Assembly (NCBI GenBank): GCA_964542645.1
Contig: CAZIUG010000018.1
Span: 1-57,222, forward strand
Length of the DNA: 57,222 bases
Reading direction: 5' to 3'
DNA from: Moanibacter sp964542645
GTDB lineage: Bacteria; Verrucomicrobiota; Verrucomicrobiia; Opitutales; UBA2987
Shown here: piece after piece, positions 1 through 9,361 of the stretch
How positions within the stretch are numbered: the stretch's first letter is position 1
How the letters are laid out: each line of letters opens with the position of its first letter
Position numbers and translations under genes: made by a program
Notes under the pieces: model-generated
Told to the model about the DNA's origin: nothing
What the model saw: only the letters and a program-made list of their open reading frames with translations
The model's database searches: none

Positions 1-2
1 CG

Positions 3-227
3 GATGGATTAACGGTTCAAGAAGGGGTTTTCGCGGATAAATTACGAAATGTGTTCCGGATCCCACTTGATCCTGTTGAGCCAGGAGAGGAACGTATTAT
101 AAGAATTAAGGCGGATAAAGCCTGGTGGTCTCAAGGAGCAGATAGGCGAAAATTGGGAATCCGAGTGTTCTTGGAGGAGACCGTTGGATTAGAGGAAAGC
201 TTGGAGCGGTCGGAGCCTGGATTTTAG
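3..227 (+). CDS. C-terminal end of an unidentified surface-polysaccharide gene (partial)
   Basis: The frame is open from the left edge to a TAG one base before the next start codon, giving about 74 residues. The end contains a stretch with ADRRKLGIRVF, which resembles the closing beta strands found at the C-terminus of many bacterial polysaccharide methyltransferases and glycosyltransferases (a D-x-R-x-LG-I pattern). The one-base gap to the glycosyltransferase-methyltransferase gene suggests co-transcription and coupled translation. The catalytic part lies outside the window, so the function cannot be named. Confidence 0.6.
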   Translation, partial: DGLTVQEGVFADKLRNVFRIPLDPVEPGEERIIRIKADKAWWSQGADRRKLGIRVFLEETVGLEESLERSEPGF

Positions 228-228
228 T

Positions 229-2205
229 ATGTCATTAAAATTCCGCCTGGGAGATTCATTTCATCGAGGGTTAGCTTTATTGGTTGGTCCACGCGGATCT
301 CCCTTAGAGGATGAGGATTGCTGTCTACCTTTGATTTCCATCGTTACGCCAGTTCTCAATGCAGAATCGACTATCGTCGAGACAGTCGATTCTGTGCTGT
401 CGCAAGACTATCCCCGCCTCGAATATACGATTGTCGATGGAGGCTCGAAAGATCGAACTCTCGAATTATTGGCTCCGTATCGATCCAGAATTGATAGGAT
501 AATATCGGAACCAGATGCAGGAGTGTACGATGCGCTTCAGAAGGGATTTAAGGCTGCGTCAGGAGAAATATTTGCCTATCTCAATGCTGACGATGTCTAC
601 CTTCCAGGTGCTTTTAAGCGAGTTGGAAAGTATTTTAAAGACAACCCTCGTTCCTGGGCTATTTATTTTGAAGATGTAGTGGAGAATAAAGGGTGGTGGT
701 TTGCCAACAGGGCCCAGCCTCATGTGAGTTTCCGACGATTACGGAAACCGAGCCCAGATAAGGTATGGAAAGGACACATCCTTTACCAGGATGGTGTCTT
801 TTGGAGAAGAGAAGCGTACCAATCGGTTGGTGGCTTCAATGTAGAACTTAAGTTGGCGGGCGATTGGGATCTATGGATGCGTATTTTAAATAAATATTCC
901 ATGGAGCGACTTAGGGGGCACGTCAGCTGTTTTCGGATCCGACCGGGTCAGCTCTCATCAGACATGGTTGGTTACAATTCTGAATTGGAGTTTGCGAAAA
1001 AGAGCTTTAATTCCGGTCACGGACTTTGGCAACTGCTAGGGTATTGTTTTCGAGAGATGCGGGTAATATTGCTTAACGCCATTGATTGGTGTGTGGGCCG
1101 AGCCCGATTTTACCCAATTCCATTTCATCAGTTGGAAAGATCTAAGGTTGTTCATCCTCTCCGTGTTTCCAGTACTCCCGTTTGTCCGATAACAGGGGAA
1201 GGGGCCGATCACTTCCTTTTTAGTAGTCAGGATACCAGATTTGGCGACGAGGATGTTTCCCATTGGTACGCATGCGAGGAAAGCGAAATCGCGATCTGTT
1301 ATCCACCACTCAACAGGAAGCGTCTCGATGCGCTTTATGAGAAGAACTATTCTTCTAGTTCAACGCATTTCTCCAGCAAGAGTAATACGGAGGGGCTGTT
1401 CGCGAAATTTCGAGGGGGATCCTTTCTTACCCGGTTGAGTCTTTATTTTTCACTTCCGATAGCCGTGTCGGACCGAATCATTGGGGAGGGAAATGGATCG
1501 GTCTGGAAAGACTCTACTGCTGATGAATTTTTGGAAATCATAGGGGATGCAACTTCGTTGGAGGACCCTACGATCGATTTCCTTGATGTGGGCTGCTTTG
1601 AAGGAATCCTACTTGAGGAACTAAGAAGGAGGACGCAGTGGAGCTTGATCGGTTCTGATCCTAACGGCGCAGCTGTCTCTGTTGCGAGGGGAAAAGGCTT
1701 TAAAATCTGGGAAGGACATGCGGAAGACTTGTCGGACCTCCTGCCTGTCTCTGAGAAATTTGATTTCGTTTTCTTGGGTCAGACGATTGAACACCTAAAT
1801 GAACCATTGGGTTCCCTGCGGCACCTTTCTGGGTTGCTTAAGAAAGGAGGCAGAATAATAATTAGCACACCGAATTTGAATTCGAAGCAGTTGGAATTAT
1901 TCGGCCCTACGTGGGCCCATTGGCATCCTCCCTATCATCGACATATCTTTAGTCTCAATGCCTTAAGGCAGTTGGGGGAAGAGGTAGATTTGGAGATGGA
2001 GAAGTGGAGAAGTTATTCGCATCCTTATTGGTCCGCGATGAGTTTGCAACTAAATCAGAGAGGGGTGGACGGATTCGTGCCACACGGGATTCCTGTTCCT
2101 GAAGAGATCATTCCCAAGGCTCAATCGCTTGCTGGATGGGCAAAACTTCTCTGGAATTGGCGAGGGAAGGGAGATTATCTCTACGTTATGTACCGGAAAA
2201 GATAG
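229..2205 (+). CDS. Bifunctional GT2 glycosyltransferase and SAM-dependent methyltransferase
   Basis: This 658-residue protein has two catalytic domains. Residues about 34-250 form a GT2 (GT-A fold) domain with VDGGS at 69-73 and the metal/nucleotide-sugar motif NADD at 119-122, followed by a GDWDLW motif typical of the family. Residues about 440-600 form a class I methyltransferase with the SAM-binding loop DVGCFEG near 452-458 and an acidic GSDP near 475. Between them, about 315-360, lies a segment beginning CPITGE with further cysteines, possibly a small structural or zinc-binding module. The protein probably adds and methylates a sugar on a surface glycan at the cytoplasmic side of the membrane. 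It starts one base after the preceding gene, indicating an operon. The donor sugar and methylated position are unknown. Confidence 0.85.
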   Translation: MSLKFRLGDSFHRGLALLVGPRGSPLEDEDCCLPLISIVTPVLNAESTIVETVDSVLSQDYPRLEYTIVDGGSKDRTLELLAPYRSRIDRIISEPDAGVYDALQKGFKAASGEIFAYLNADDVYLPGAFKRVGKYFKDNPRSWAIYFEDVVENKGWWFANRAQPHVSFRRLRKPSPDKVWKGHILYQDGVFWRREAYQSVGGFNVELKLAGDWDLWMRILNKYSMERLRGHVSCFRIRPGQLSSDMVGYNSELEFAKKSFNSGHGLWQLLGYCFREMRVILLNAIDWCVGRARFYPIPFHQLERSKVVHPLRVSSTPVCPITGEGADHFLFSSQDTRFGDEDVSHWYACEESEIAICYPPLNRKRLDALYEKNYSSSSTHFSSKSNTEGLFAKFRGGSFLTRLSLYFSLPIAVSDRIIGEGNGSVWKDSTADEFLEIIGDATSLEDPTIDFLDVGCFEGILLEELRRRTQWSLIGSDPNGAAVSVARGKGFKIWEGHAEDLSDLLPVSEKFDFVFLGQTIEHLNEPLGSLRHLSGLLKKGGRIIISTPNLNSKQLELFGPTWAHWHPPYHRHIFSLNALRQLGEEVDLEMEKWRSYSHPYWSAMSLQLNQRGVDGFVPHGIPVPEEIIPKAQSLAGWAKLLWNWRGKGDYLYVMYRKR

Positions 2206-2346
2206 GGGGAAAGTCAGTAAAGCTCCGGCACTTCACTGGACCTATGGTTGCACATTGAAGCCATTGGCACCGTGGAATAATCACAGCGACCGGTTCGCAC
2301 TACGAAGCGTTGTGGGCAGATAGCTGACTTTACTGGTGTCCCGGCA

Positions 2347-4065
2347 TTACGGGAATCTTTCAAATACTTTTAAGTCCTTTAAACGCCTTCCTTTGAGTCG
2401 TTGGCGAACGGCGGGTTCCAGGATTTCGCGGATTCTTTTACTTCCGGATTTATCGTAAATGAAAAGTGTGAACCCGTTAGTTTTGATGGTCTCCTGCGGT
2501 GAACCAAATCGATTTTCGAGAATGACGGGGTCAAGCCCATCCGCGACAATAAAGGAATATTCGGGCCATTCGAGGCCTTCTTGAGGTGTTGTTTTGTAGA
2601 ACCAGAAAGAATTGTTTAGCCAGAAGTAGGGTAAGCGATCGTTACGGATATGATTAACCTTTAAGTCTCGTCTCGAGAAGTATCGAATACGGTTGGAATT
2701 CCAGTATTCCGCCAGACCCCATTTAAGATCCCTTTTTTCAGCGATTACGTCGAGTTCACGGATTTCATCAGGATAGGGAAATTTCAATCTAACAAAATCT
2801 ATTTTCGATCCTAGGTACACTGTTATTGAAAGTAACGCAACAGTACCCGCAACGTTGTACATGAGCTTTAGTGAGGTGGATAAATTTGTTGCTTTGAATA
2901 GGAGTCCTATGTGCAAGAATATTACCGAGCTTGGAAGGAGAAAGGCGTTTATATAATATCGTACATTGTTCCAATCCGTCCAAGATCCGGTTAATATTGG
3001 ACTGGGAAGGGTAAATACAATGCTTAGTCCCACAAAAGTTAGGTAGAATTGGAACAGACGACGGTTGCATTCAGTCAATGTTCTCTGGGTCGATCGGAGG
3101 AGGATGGCGAGCAAGACTGCGATGGCGAATAAGATGATGAATCCTCCCGTCTGGGACCAAGCATGATTCCAAAAGTCGGCCATCAAGGTTTCCAACTGAC
3201 TTAGAATGCCGATTGGATTTGGAACTTCCTTGAATATGTAGTAGTTGAAAAAGAAAACCTGAGTGAGCTGAAGAAGTAGATTGGCGATGATCGCGATGGA
3301 TATGCCAGCGAAGGCTGTGATATTGTAGTCGCGGTATAGCATTTTCCCGCCAGTTAATTTGTGTCGGAAAAGATAGAGACATACTCCAAGAGGAATGATG
3401 AACTGCACTATGATTAGAAGATCTGAGAATGTAGAAAGAAAGACGAGGAGTGTTGTTGGCTTGCGATAGGATTTCCAAGATCCCCCGCGAATAGCGGCCA
3501 AGACGAAAGCGGTTATGGCTAATCCATTGAGCACCATCCCGCCGTGATGGCCTGGCATCCCCCAAGCCCAAAGGTATTTTTGATGGGTCGTGAAGAGCTG
3601 AAGAAATAATAGAAGATTTACTGAGAGTGCTCCCCAAAATAGAGAAGAGATCAGTCTAGAAATTAGAATCCGAAATAGCAGACCATAGAGGCCAGCGAGA
3701 GAAACGTAAAAAGCGCAGAGGAATGCTGAAATCGATAAACCACCCTCCTTGAGGATGAGAAGGAGGGGAATATAAATCAAATACTCAGGGAAAAAACTGC
3801 AGGCTTTGCTTAGGTTCAGGCCGGAAATTGGATAGTTCCCCTGAACAAAATCTAGGCAGATTCCGTGATTGCTCAGAACGTCACTATTTAGGCCAACTTC
3901 AGAATATCTACTATAGAGAATAATGGATTGGATAACGATGAGTAAGTAGACGAAGAAGAGAAATAGAGCACTGGCTACGATCGACAGATATTTAACACGT
4001 GCTGAATCATCTTGGCAGTACTTCAATTTAGGTTTCATTAAATCTATAATCTCTGATTCAACCAC
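2347..4065 (-). CDS. Multi-pass membrane protein, possibly GT-C-like
   Basis: The 572-residue product is strongly hydrophobic, with about ten predicted membrane helices between residues 27 and 430 and a hydrophilic C-terminal part of about 140 residues. After the first helix comes a loop with LNSD and an FFPEYLIY segment. This layout, a first extracytoplasmic loop with an acidic residue followed by many helices and a soluble tail, recalls lipid-linked sugar transferases of the GT-C fold, but no diagnostic motif is certain. The GTG start at 4065 and an ATG at 4038 are both possible; neither has a clear ribosome binding site. It is convergent with the upstream glycosyltransferase fusion and divergent from the Wzt-type ATPase gene. 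A role in surface glycan assembly is inferred from position only. Confidence 0.7.
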   Translation of the reverse strand: MVESEIIDLMKPKLKYCQDDSARVKYLSIVASALFLFFVYLLIVIQSIILYSRYSEVGLNSDVLSNHGICLDFVQGNYPISGLNLSKACSFFPEYLIYIPLLLILKEGGLSISAFLCAFYVSLAGLYGLLFRILISRLISSLFWGALSVNLLLFLQLFTTHQKYLWAWGMPGHHGGMVLNGLAITAFVLAAIRGGSWKSYRKPTTLLVFLSTFSDLLIIVQFIIPLGVCLYLFRHKLTGGKMLYRDYNITAFAGISIAIIANLLLQLTQVFFFNYYIFKEVPNPIGILSQLETLMADFWNHAWSQTGGFIILFAIAVLLAILLRSTQRTLTECNRRLFQFYLTFVGLSIVFTLPSPILTGSWTDWNNVRYYINAFLLPSSVIFLHIGLLFKATNLSTSLKLMYNVAGTVALLSITVYLGSKIDFVRLKFPYPDEIRELDVIAEKRDLKWGLAEYWNSNRIRYFSRRDLKVNHIRNDRLPYFWLNNSFWFYKTTPQEGLEWPEYSFIVADGLDPVILENRFGSPQETIKTNGFTLFIYDKSGSKRIREILEPAVRQRLKGRRLKDLKVFERFP

Positions 4066-4207
4066 AACGAAATGAAGTGGTCGATCCTCGAGAGCTTCGA
4101 CTTTTATCGTGGAAACAGATCCGCCTCAAGTAGCCTTTTCACTCTAAATAAAGCCTTGAAATAAAATGGTCATAGATCCAATTGTATGAACCTTTCGTAA
4201 GACGAGT

Positions 4208-5650
4208 ATGCAGAAAGACCTGACAATCGAAGAGCCGATTAGGGAGCGGTGTCGTTCAGGAGACGCGACATCTGAATCAATCGCGACTCCGAATAATTTG
4301 CAACGAGGTAATGAACCGATCGTAGTGGTCAATGGAGTGTCGAAGCGGTATACTCTTTGGAATCAACCGATCGACCGATTGCGTGCGCCATTCCTGCGGA
4401 GTATGGCCCGACTACCATTTGCTTCAGGTTTGAAGGAGAAAGCTGATCAGATAGCGCGCGAATTTCGAGCTTTGAGCGATGTCAGCTTCGAATTAAATCG
4501 AGGCGAGAGCCTTGGGATCATCGGAAGAAACGGAGCAGGAAAGAGTACGCTTTTGCAGATCATGGCTGGCACTTTAAAGCCGACTTCTGGATCTGTGACA
4601 ATGAATGGACGAGTCTCAGCTCTTCTCGAGCTGGGTTCGGGTTTCAATCCGGAATTTACGGGCAGGGAAAATGTTCTCCTCCAGACGGCCCTGGCGGGGG
4701 CTTCTCGGGAGGAGGTTAATGAGCGATTAGAAGAGGTTTTTGCCTTCGCTAGTATTGGTGATTTCGTTGAACGACCAGTTAAGGTCTATTCGACAGGGAT
4801 GTTGTTACGTCTGGCCTTCGCCACTCAAACCATATTGGAACCCGATCTCTTTATAGTGGATGAGGCCTTGTCTGTGGGCGATGTGTTTTTCACTTCTAAG
4901 TGTACTCATTTTTTTGAGGAACGGCTCGCTGCCGGGATGTCCCTCATTTTGGTCACTCACGATATCCCAATGGTCAAGGCGCTTTGCCAATGCGCGCTCG
5001 TTCTCGATGAGGGCATACCTCGATATCTGGGAGACTGTGATAGGGCGGAGAGCATTTTCTATGAATTGCATGAAGCGGCTCAACGCAGGACGGAGCCGAA
5101 GGTTGTTTCGGCTCCCAATGATCAATCGCTACAAAATACCACTCAGGAAACAGGGCTTGCGCTACCTCCAGGAGCGAAGCTTCGCAACTGGGATGACACA
5201 AATGAGATTGGCTCCCGAGAGGCGGAGATCCTTCATTTGCATGTGACGAATGAGCAGGGGAATCCGCAGCTTGATTTCTTTCAGGGTGAAGTCATTCGGC
5301 TAGATGTTTACTTGCAGGCAAGGGTTGACCTTGACCGTTGCCATTTCAGTTTTCAGGTGAGCGATGTCTTCAACAATGTTGTCTATGGGGTTACCACGAT
5401 TCATCTCAGACAAGATCCGCAGAATTTAAAGGCGGGCCAACTCCATCGCTGGCGTGCCGAGTTCAGAGACCTAGGTCTCGGTCAATATCTGATCGATGCC
5501 CTCCTTTTTCTTGGTGATCGTGGTGACGGTTGCCCCGAACACCACGTCCATAGGGTAGGGGGCATTGCAGTTGTTTCGATTGGCCAGCGAGGGGATCGGC
5601 CCGGTTTTGTGGCAGCGGCAGACCTGCGGGCTAAGGTAGAGTTTGAATAG
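4208..5650 (+). CDS. wzt: Polysaccharide ABC exporter ATPase, Wzt type, with C-terminal carbohydrate-binding domain
   Basis: The 480-residue protein has an ABC ATPase domain with Walker A GRNGAGKST at 106-114, Walker B ending IVDEA with D218-E219, and the signature YSTGM at 194-198, the form typical of O-antigen and teichoic acid exporters rather than LSGGQ. From about 340 to the end is an immunoglobulin-like Wzt_C domain, which in O9a-type systems binds the finished glycan end. The ATPase powers export of a lipid-linked polysaccharide by a Wzm permease; no Wzm gene is in the window and it may lie upstream. The protein has about 30 extra N-terminal residues compared with many homologues, so a later start is possible. 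The surrounding glycosyltransferases support the role. Confidence 0.88.
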   Translation: MQKDLTIEEPIRERCRSGDATSESIATPNNLQRGNEPIVVVNGVSKRYTLWNQPIDRLRAPFLRSMARLPFASGLKEKADQIAREFRALSDVSFELNRGESLGIIGRNGAGKSTLLQIMAGTLKPTSGSVTMNGRVSALLELGSGFNPEFTGRENVLLQTALAGASREEVNERLEEVFAFASIGDFVERPVKVYSTGMLLRLAFATQTILEPDLFIVDEALSVGDVFFTSKCTHFFEERLAAGMSLILVTHDIPMVKALCQCALVLDEGIPRYLGDCDRAESIFYELHEAAQRRTEPKVVSAPNDQSLQNTTQETGLALPPGAKLRNWDDTNEIGSREAEILHLHVTNEQGNPQLDFFQGEVIRLDVYLQARVDLDRCHFSFQVSDVFNNVVYGVTTIHLRQDPQNLKAGQLHRWRAEFRDLGLGQYLIDALLFLGDRGDGCPEHHVHRVGGIAVVSIGQRGDRPGFVAAADLRAKVEFE

Positions 5651-5866
5651 AGGGATGCGCACCTATATTCCGTAGATTCCGATTTGGAGCTATGGGAGCG
5701 AGTTCCAAAAATTGAATAATCCGCTTAAGTTTGACTAGGCTGACTTTTACATTGCCCTAGAGGGTCTCGACCCCATTGATATTGTTTTCTCTGTATGCAT
5801 ATTCTTTGACGCCATGATTGCTATGGTAGTGTTTTCAAAGTCAATTGACACAGTTGATTTACGGGT

Positions 5867-6847
5867 ATGAATGCCTGTGTTCTCAGAACGATCAATTCCG
5901 TTCAGCACTTTTTTCACCGCCTCCTTGTTCGTAATTATTGGATGCGAATCCAGGAATTTGAACAATATCCTCCTAGGTCGATGGTGGGGGAGAGATTTTG
6001 TTCCAGTTCTGCGATTAGGTCTAAGGACATAAAATTTCTCGGCATCACTCCAGCTCTTAATGCAGAGCAGCATCTCGAAGCGACACTTCTGAGTATCTTG
6101 AATCAAGGCTATTCTAAAATAAGTTACGGTGTCGTTGATGGCGGTTCTTCAGATGCGACCCAGTCGATTTTGAATCGTTATTCCGAACGGCTTGATTTTG
6201 CTGAATCGGCGCCTGATCGAGGCCAGAACGATGCGATTAGAAAAGGGTTCTCCCGTCTTCTCAACGAGGATGATAGAAAGGGACTCACACGTATTATGTT
6301 CTGGCTCAACTCAGATGATCTTCTCCTGCCCGGGAGTCTTCAATTCGTTGCCGATTATTTTCGGTCTAATCCCGAGATTGATGTTGTCTATGGTCACCGT
6401 ATAATTATCGACGCTGAGGGCAAGGAGACCGGCCGGTGGATACTACCTAGACACAATAGAAAAGTACTCCGCTGGGTTGACTATGTTCCCCAGGAGACAC
6501 TTTTCTGGCGTGAAAGCGCCTGGAATGATGTGGGAGGACTCGATCCTGGTTTCCAGTTTGCTATGGACTGGGATTTACTTCTGCGATTTCAGGAAAATGG
6601 CCACCGTATTGTGCGCCTCCCCTATTTCTTGGGTTGTTTCCGTTTCCATTCAAAACAGAAAACGCAGGCCCACCTCTCTGCAGTTGAAGCTGGGAAACAG
6701 GATGTCTCGCAGAAAGAGTTTGAGCGGATCCGTTCTCGCAACGGTTGTTCCGGTTTAGAAAACCAATTTATAACCCGCTTCGGTCTACAGGTGAAAATTC
6801 TAGGTTCCCTCTATGCTCGCTTGCTGGCTCTTGGTATTCGGTTCTAG
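5867..6847 (+). CDS. GT2 family glycosyltransferase
   Basis: The 326-residue frame contains a GT2 domain starting near residue 55, with VDGGSSD at 90-96, NSDD at 148-151 and a later MDWDLLL segment, the usual order for GT-A inverting transferases. It is closely similar in layout to the transferase half of the fusion protein at 229-2205. Residues 1-50 do not look like the family, and a possible -35 box TTGACA lies only 16 bases before the ATG at 5867, so translation may really begin at ATG 5942 or 5981. It follows the Wzt gene after 216 bases and probably adds a sugar to the exported glycan. The last 60 residues are basic and hydrophobic and may contact the membrane. Confidence 0.83.
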   Translation: MNACVLRTINSVQHFFHRLLVRNYWMRIQEFEQYPPRSMVGERFCSSSAIRSKDIKFLGITPALNAEQHLEATLLSILNQGYSKISYGVVDGGSSDATQSILNRYSERLDFAESAPDRGQNDAIRKGFSRLLNEDDRKGLTRIMFWLNSDDLLLPGSLQFVADYFRSNPEIDVVYGHRIIIDAEGKETGRWILPRHNRKVLRWVDYVPQETLFWRESAWNDVGGLDPGFQFAMDWDLLLRFQENGHRIVRLPYFLGCFRFHSKQKTQAHLSAVEAGKQDVSQKEFERIRSRNGCSGLENQFITRFGLQVKILGSLYARLLALGIRF

Positions 6848-6896
6848 CATCCCAAGAATACTCCTTCTCAAAGTTTACATTCTAGCTGGAGGAGAT

Positions 6897-6930
6897 CTGG
6901 GGAATTAATGATTATAGGTTAATTCCCCAG
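6897..6930. terminator. Perfect 12-bp inverted repeat between convergent genes
   Basis: CTGGGGAATTAA (6897-6908) is followed after ten bases by its exact complement (6919-6930). It sits between the convergent ends of the GT2 gene and the coiled-coil GT2 gene. There is no T-run, so it may act as a processing or bidirectional termination hairpin rather than a classical intrinsic terminator. Confidence 0.45.
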
Positions 6931-6959
6931 TTGAGACTGCCTTACCCTGGAGCTCTGAT

Positions 6960-6982
6960 CGCCACCCACAGGATGGGAGGCG
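6960..6982. terminator. Second hairpin in the same convergent intergenic region
   Basis: CGCCACCCA (6960-6968) can pair with TGGGAGGCG (6974-6982), with one A-A mismatch and a five-base loop. On the plus strand it is followed by TCTAATTT. It is a weaker candidate than the repeat 30 bases earlier. Confidence 0.3.
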
Positions 6983-7077
6983 TCTAATTTAGTAGAGCTT
7001 CCTAGTAACCGTTGTTTCACATTTAGATGCAAAGAAAGCTACGGACCTATATTTCACTAATTTTCCTTAACTAAAAG

Positions 7078-8913
7078 TTACTCAGGGCCACGGCGAAGTT
7101 CTGCAGCGACCTTTTTATACCAGGGTCGGCGTAGATGTTGAATTTCCTTATTCAGCTGGGAAACCTGCTCTTGTTTGTCTATCTCCAGTTCCTGGAGCAA
7201 TTGAGTGAGTTTATCGTTATTTTCCAGCCGTTTAATACGATCATTCTCAGAATTTTTTAGGAGGAGGTTAAGCTCACTAATTTGTTGGGAGCGGTTGTTA
7301 CTTTCCTCGGAGTTCTGTTTAACTTGTTCTTGTTTTTCTATCTCAAGCTCCTGGAGCAATTGGGCAAGTTGCGCAATGTCCTGAGTGAGTTTATCATTAT
7401 TTTCTAGCCGCTTAGTCCTATCATCCTCGGCTTCTTTTAGGAGGAGGTTAAGCTCACTAATTTGTTGGGAGCGGTTGTTACTTTCCTCGGAGTTTTGCTT
7501 ATTGAGCTCTGTAAGGTTGTCTACCTGAAGTCCTCGAGCTTTACTATCATCCTCGGCTTCATATAGGAGGAGACTAAGCTCATCGACTAGCAACATGCGC
7601 CGGTTGTTATCCTCGGAATTCTGTTTACTCAGCTTTTGTTTTTCAATTTTGAGATCCTTGAGTAGCTGAGTGAGGTTGTCGTTGTTTTTTAGACGTTTAT
7701 TTCGGTCGTTTTCAGAATTTTTTAGGAGGAGGCTAAGCTCATTGATTTGCTGAGTACGATGGTTGCTCTCCTCGGAATTTTTCTTCCCCAATTCTGTAAG
7801 GTTGTCTACTTGAAGTCCCCGAGCTTTTCTATCATCCTCGGCTTCCCTGATAAGCTTGTTGAGTTGCTCAATGTCTCGAGTAAGGTCGATTCTATGTTGT
7901 TCGCTTTGAACGAGGACTTCGGTAAGTCTTTCTATTTGTTTCCCGCGTTCCCGTCGATCCTCCTCGATCACACCAATGAATTTTCTTAGGCGTTCAGTTT
8001 CTCTATCCTTTTCCCCTTCGGTATTGGAGGGAGGAATCTTAGAAAAGTTATCCGCGAGGTCTTTGCTCCATCCATTCAGCATCTTAAGTGAGTGCCCCGT
8101 TTGTTCCCAGAGCTCTAATGCCTTTTCGGCTAGGAGTGGCGACGTTAATTCTGAGAGTTCCGGATTGCTTAACTCCTTGTATAAGGTACCCGCAAGGACA
8201 TGTAGGGCCCCTGGTGTGAGATTAATCCCGCTATACTTTTCAGCCACTTGCCTAATCTCTTCAAATCGGGCCCATCCGCCTTGGGCAGATTTTGTCTCTT
8301 CGTACTCCCTAAGGGTAGCAATCGGCTTATTGATAAGAAGGGGTTCGCCAAGATCGGCTAACCGAATCCAAAGATCTGTATCGAGGGCATAGTGCAAGCC
8401 CGGGTCGAGCTGATTTCCAATGGCTTTAAACTTACTTCGATTGATAAAAGTTGCGGGTTGTAGGATTTCATTCTCTCCGTACTTGAGAGCTTCTTTAGAT
8501 ATGTGGAAGCCTTTTGGATAAAAAAGCTTCCGATCTTTTCCGTTTTCGTCCGATCGGTACCCATTGCCGGCGTAGAAGGGTCGATCGGGTGCCCGATCGA
8601 ATGCTTTTTTAATAGTTTCAAACGCTTTCGGTTCAAAAAAGTCGTCGCAGTTCAGCCACGACACAAGTGTACCCTTGGCAAGAGAGAGGCCTTTGTTCAC
8701 TGCGTCTGATTGTCCAGTGTCCGGTTCAGATATAAAGTGCGAAAAGTGTTTCTGGTAGGTTTCCAGAATTTTCATCACTTCTTTACCCGATCCGCCATCG
8801 ACAACGATCAACTCCCAGCTCGGTTCAGATTGAGATATCACACTTTTCAGACAGTGATCCAAAAAGCGGGGTTGATTTAGACTTGGGACAATAATGGAAA
8901 AGAACTTAGGCAT
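7078..8913 (-). CDS. GT2 glycosyltransferase with long repeat-built coiled-coil tail
   Basis: Residues 1-240 of this 611-residue protein are a GT2 domain with VVDGGS at 37-42 and NCDD at 88-91. From about 300 to 595 the sequence is a highly charged heptad-rich coiled coil made of imperfect repeats containing the units QISELNLLL, RLENNDKLTQ and LQELEIEKQ. Such fusions occur in polysaccharide loci, where the coil can act as a chain-length ruler or scaffold; that role is inference here. The gene faces the other glycosyltransferase genes and is followed on its own strand by no obvious partner. Near-identical DNA repeats with 180-bp spacing mean the coil length could change by recombination. The ATG at 8913 directly precedes the GT2 core, so the start is secure. 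Confidence 0.85.
   Translation of the reverse strand: MPKFFSIIVPSLNQPRFLDHCLKSVISQSEPSWELIVVDGGSGKEVMKILETYQKHFSHFISEPDTGQSDAVNKGLSLAKGTLVSWLNCDDFFEPKAFETIKKAFDRAPDRPFYAGNGYRSDENGKDRKLFYPKGFHISKEALKYGENEILQPATFINRSKFKAIGNQLDPGLHYALDTDLWIRLADLGEPLLINKPIATLREYEETKSAQGGWARFEEIRQVAEKYSGINLTPGALHVLAGTLYKELSNPELSELTSPLLAEKALELWEQTGHSLKMLNGWSKDLADNFSKIPPSNTEGEKDRETERLRKFIGVIEEDRRERGKQIERLTEVLVQSEQHRIDLTRDIEQLNKLIREAEDDRKARGLQVDNLTELGKKNSEESNHRTQQINELSLLLKNSENDRNKRLKNNDNLTQLLKDLKIEKQKLSKQNSEDNNRRMLLVDELSLLLYEAEDDSKARGLQVDNLTELNKQNSEESNNRSQQISELNLLLKEAEDDRTKRLENNDKLTQDIAQLAQLLQELEIEKQEQVKQNSEESNNRSQQISELNLLLKNSENDRIKRLENNDKLTQLLQELEIDKQEQVSQLNKEIQHLRRPWYKKVAAELRRGPE
7141..7500 (-). repeat. Tandem imperfect 180-bp repeat inside the coiled-coil coding region
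   Basis: The 54 bases at 7261-7314 are identical to 7441-7494, exactly 180 bases away. Flanking sequence on the left is also similar at the same spacing. A more diverged copy lies near 7711-7780. One unit encodes about 60 residues of coiled coil. Confidence 0.8.
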
Positions 8914-9028
8914 GACTAAACCTATTTAATAGTAATTCCATAAAATACCCGTTCGGTACTAAGAGTGGATGGAGTTTGCCTATGAGGCAATGTCGAGTTT
9001 AAGGAGTGTTCGAACTTGGCTTTGATAA

Positions 9029-9361
9029 AAAAAGCATCCTTTGGCAGCTGCTTTCGATATCACCGATCGGTTGCCTTACTTTGAACGGTTGTACCGAGCA
9101 TTGGTGGAGCCCGATAACAATTTCTAATAAGCGAACGTTAACAACTAGTTGCTTTAGTGTAAAGGGTGAAGTAAGAAATCGAAAATCGACAATTCCCTGC
9201 TGGTGAAAGATATTTTAGGACAGGTTGGAGAACCTGCAGGGATCCATGGATTTAGGGTAGCAGGTGAAGTTCCAGCTGGCGATCTGCAAATGGACAATGA
9301 GTTCATTGAGTGGTTAATTTTACGAATCAAATACTGTATTTATCTAGCGATAAGGAGATAG
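9029..9361 (+). pseudogene. Possible decayed gene remnants in the 8914-9514 gap
   Basis: The 601-base gap between two minus-strand genes contains no intact gene. Two stretches have protein-like composition in different frames: 9029-9127, including DRLPYFERLYRALVEP, and 9170-9361, including GEPAGIHGFRVAGEVP and then DNEFIEW. The first resembles helices of sulfotransferase or glycosyltransferase C-termini, but the match is weak. They may be pieces of one gene broken by frameshifts, or chance. The rest of the gap shows nothing recognisable. Confidence 0.22.

Noticed and set aside
3071..3637. A 188-residue minus-strand frame
   Set aside because: It lies wholly inside the membrane protein gene in another frame and has a low-complexity, histidine/serine-rich composition without a family match.
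5845..5871. Promoter TTGACA with TATGAA just before the GT2 gene at 5867
   Set aside because: The spacer is only 15 bases and the -10 match is poor; used only as a hint that the start codon may be further downstream.
7141..7780. CRISPR-like repeats
   Set aside because: The repeats are coding, imperfect, 180 bases apart and continue the coiled-coil reading frame; no spacers or Cas genes exist.
7976..8392. A 138-residue plus-strand frame
   Set aside because: It is antisense to the GT2 core of the coiled-coil transferase; the motifs are on the minus strand.
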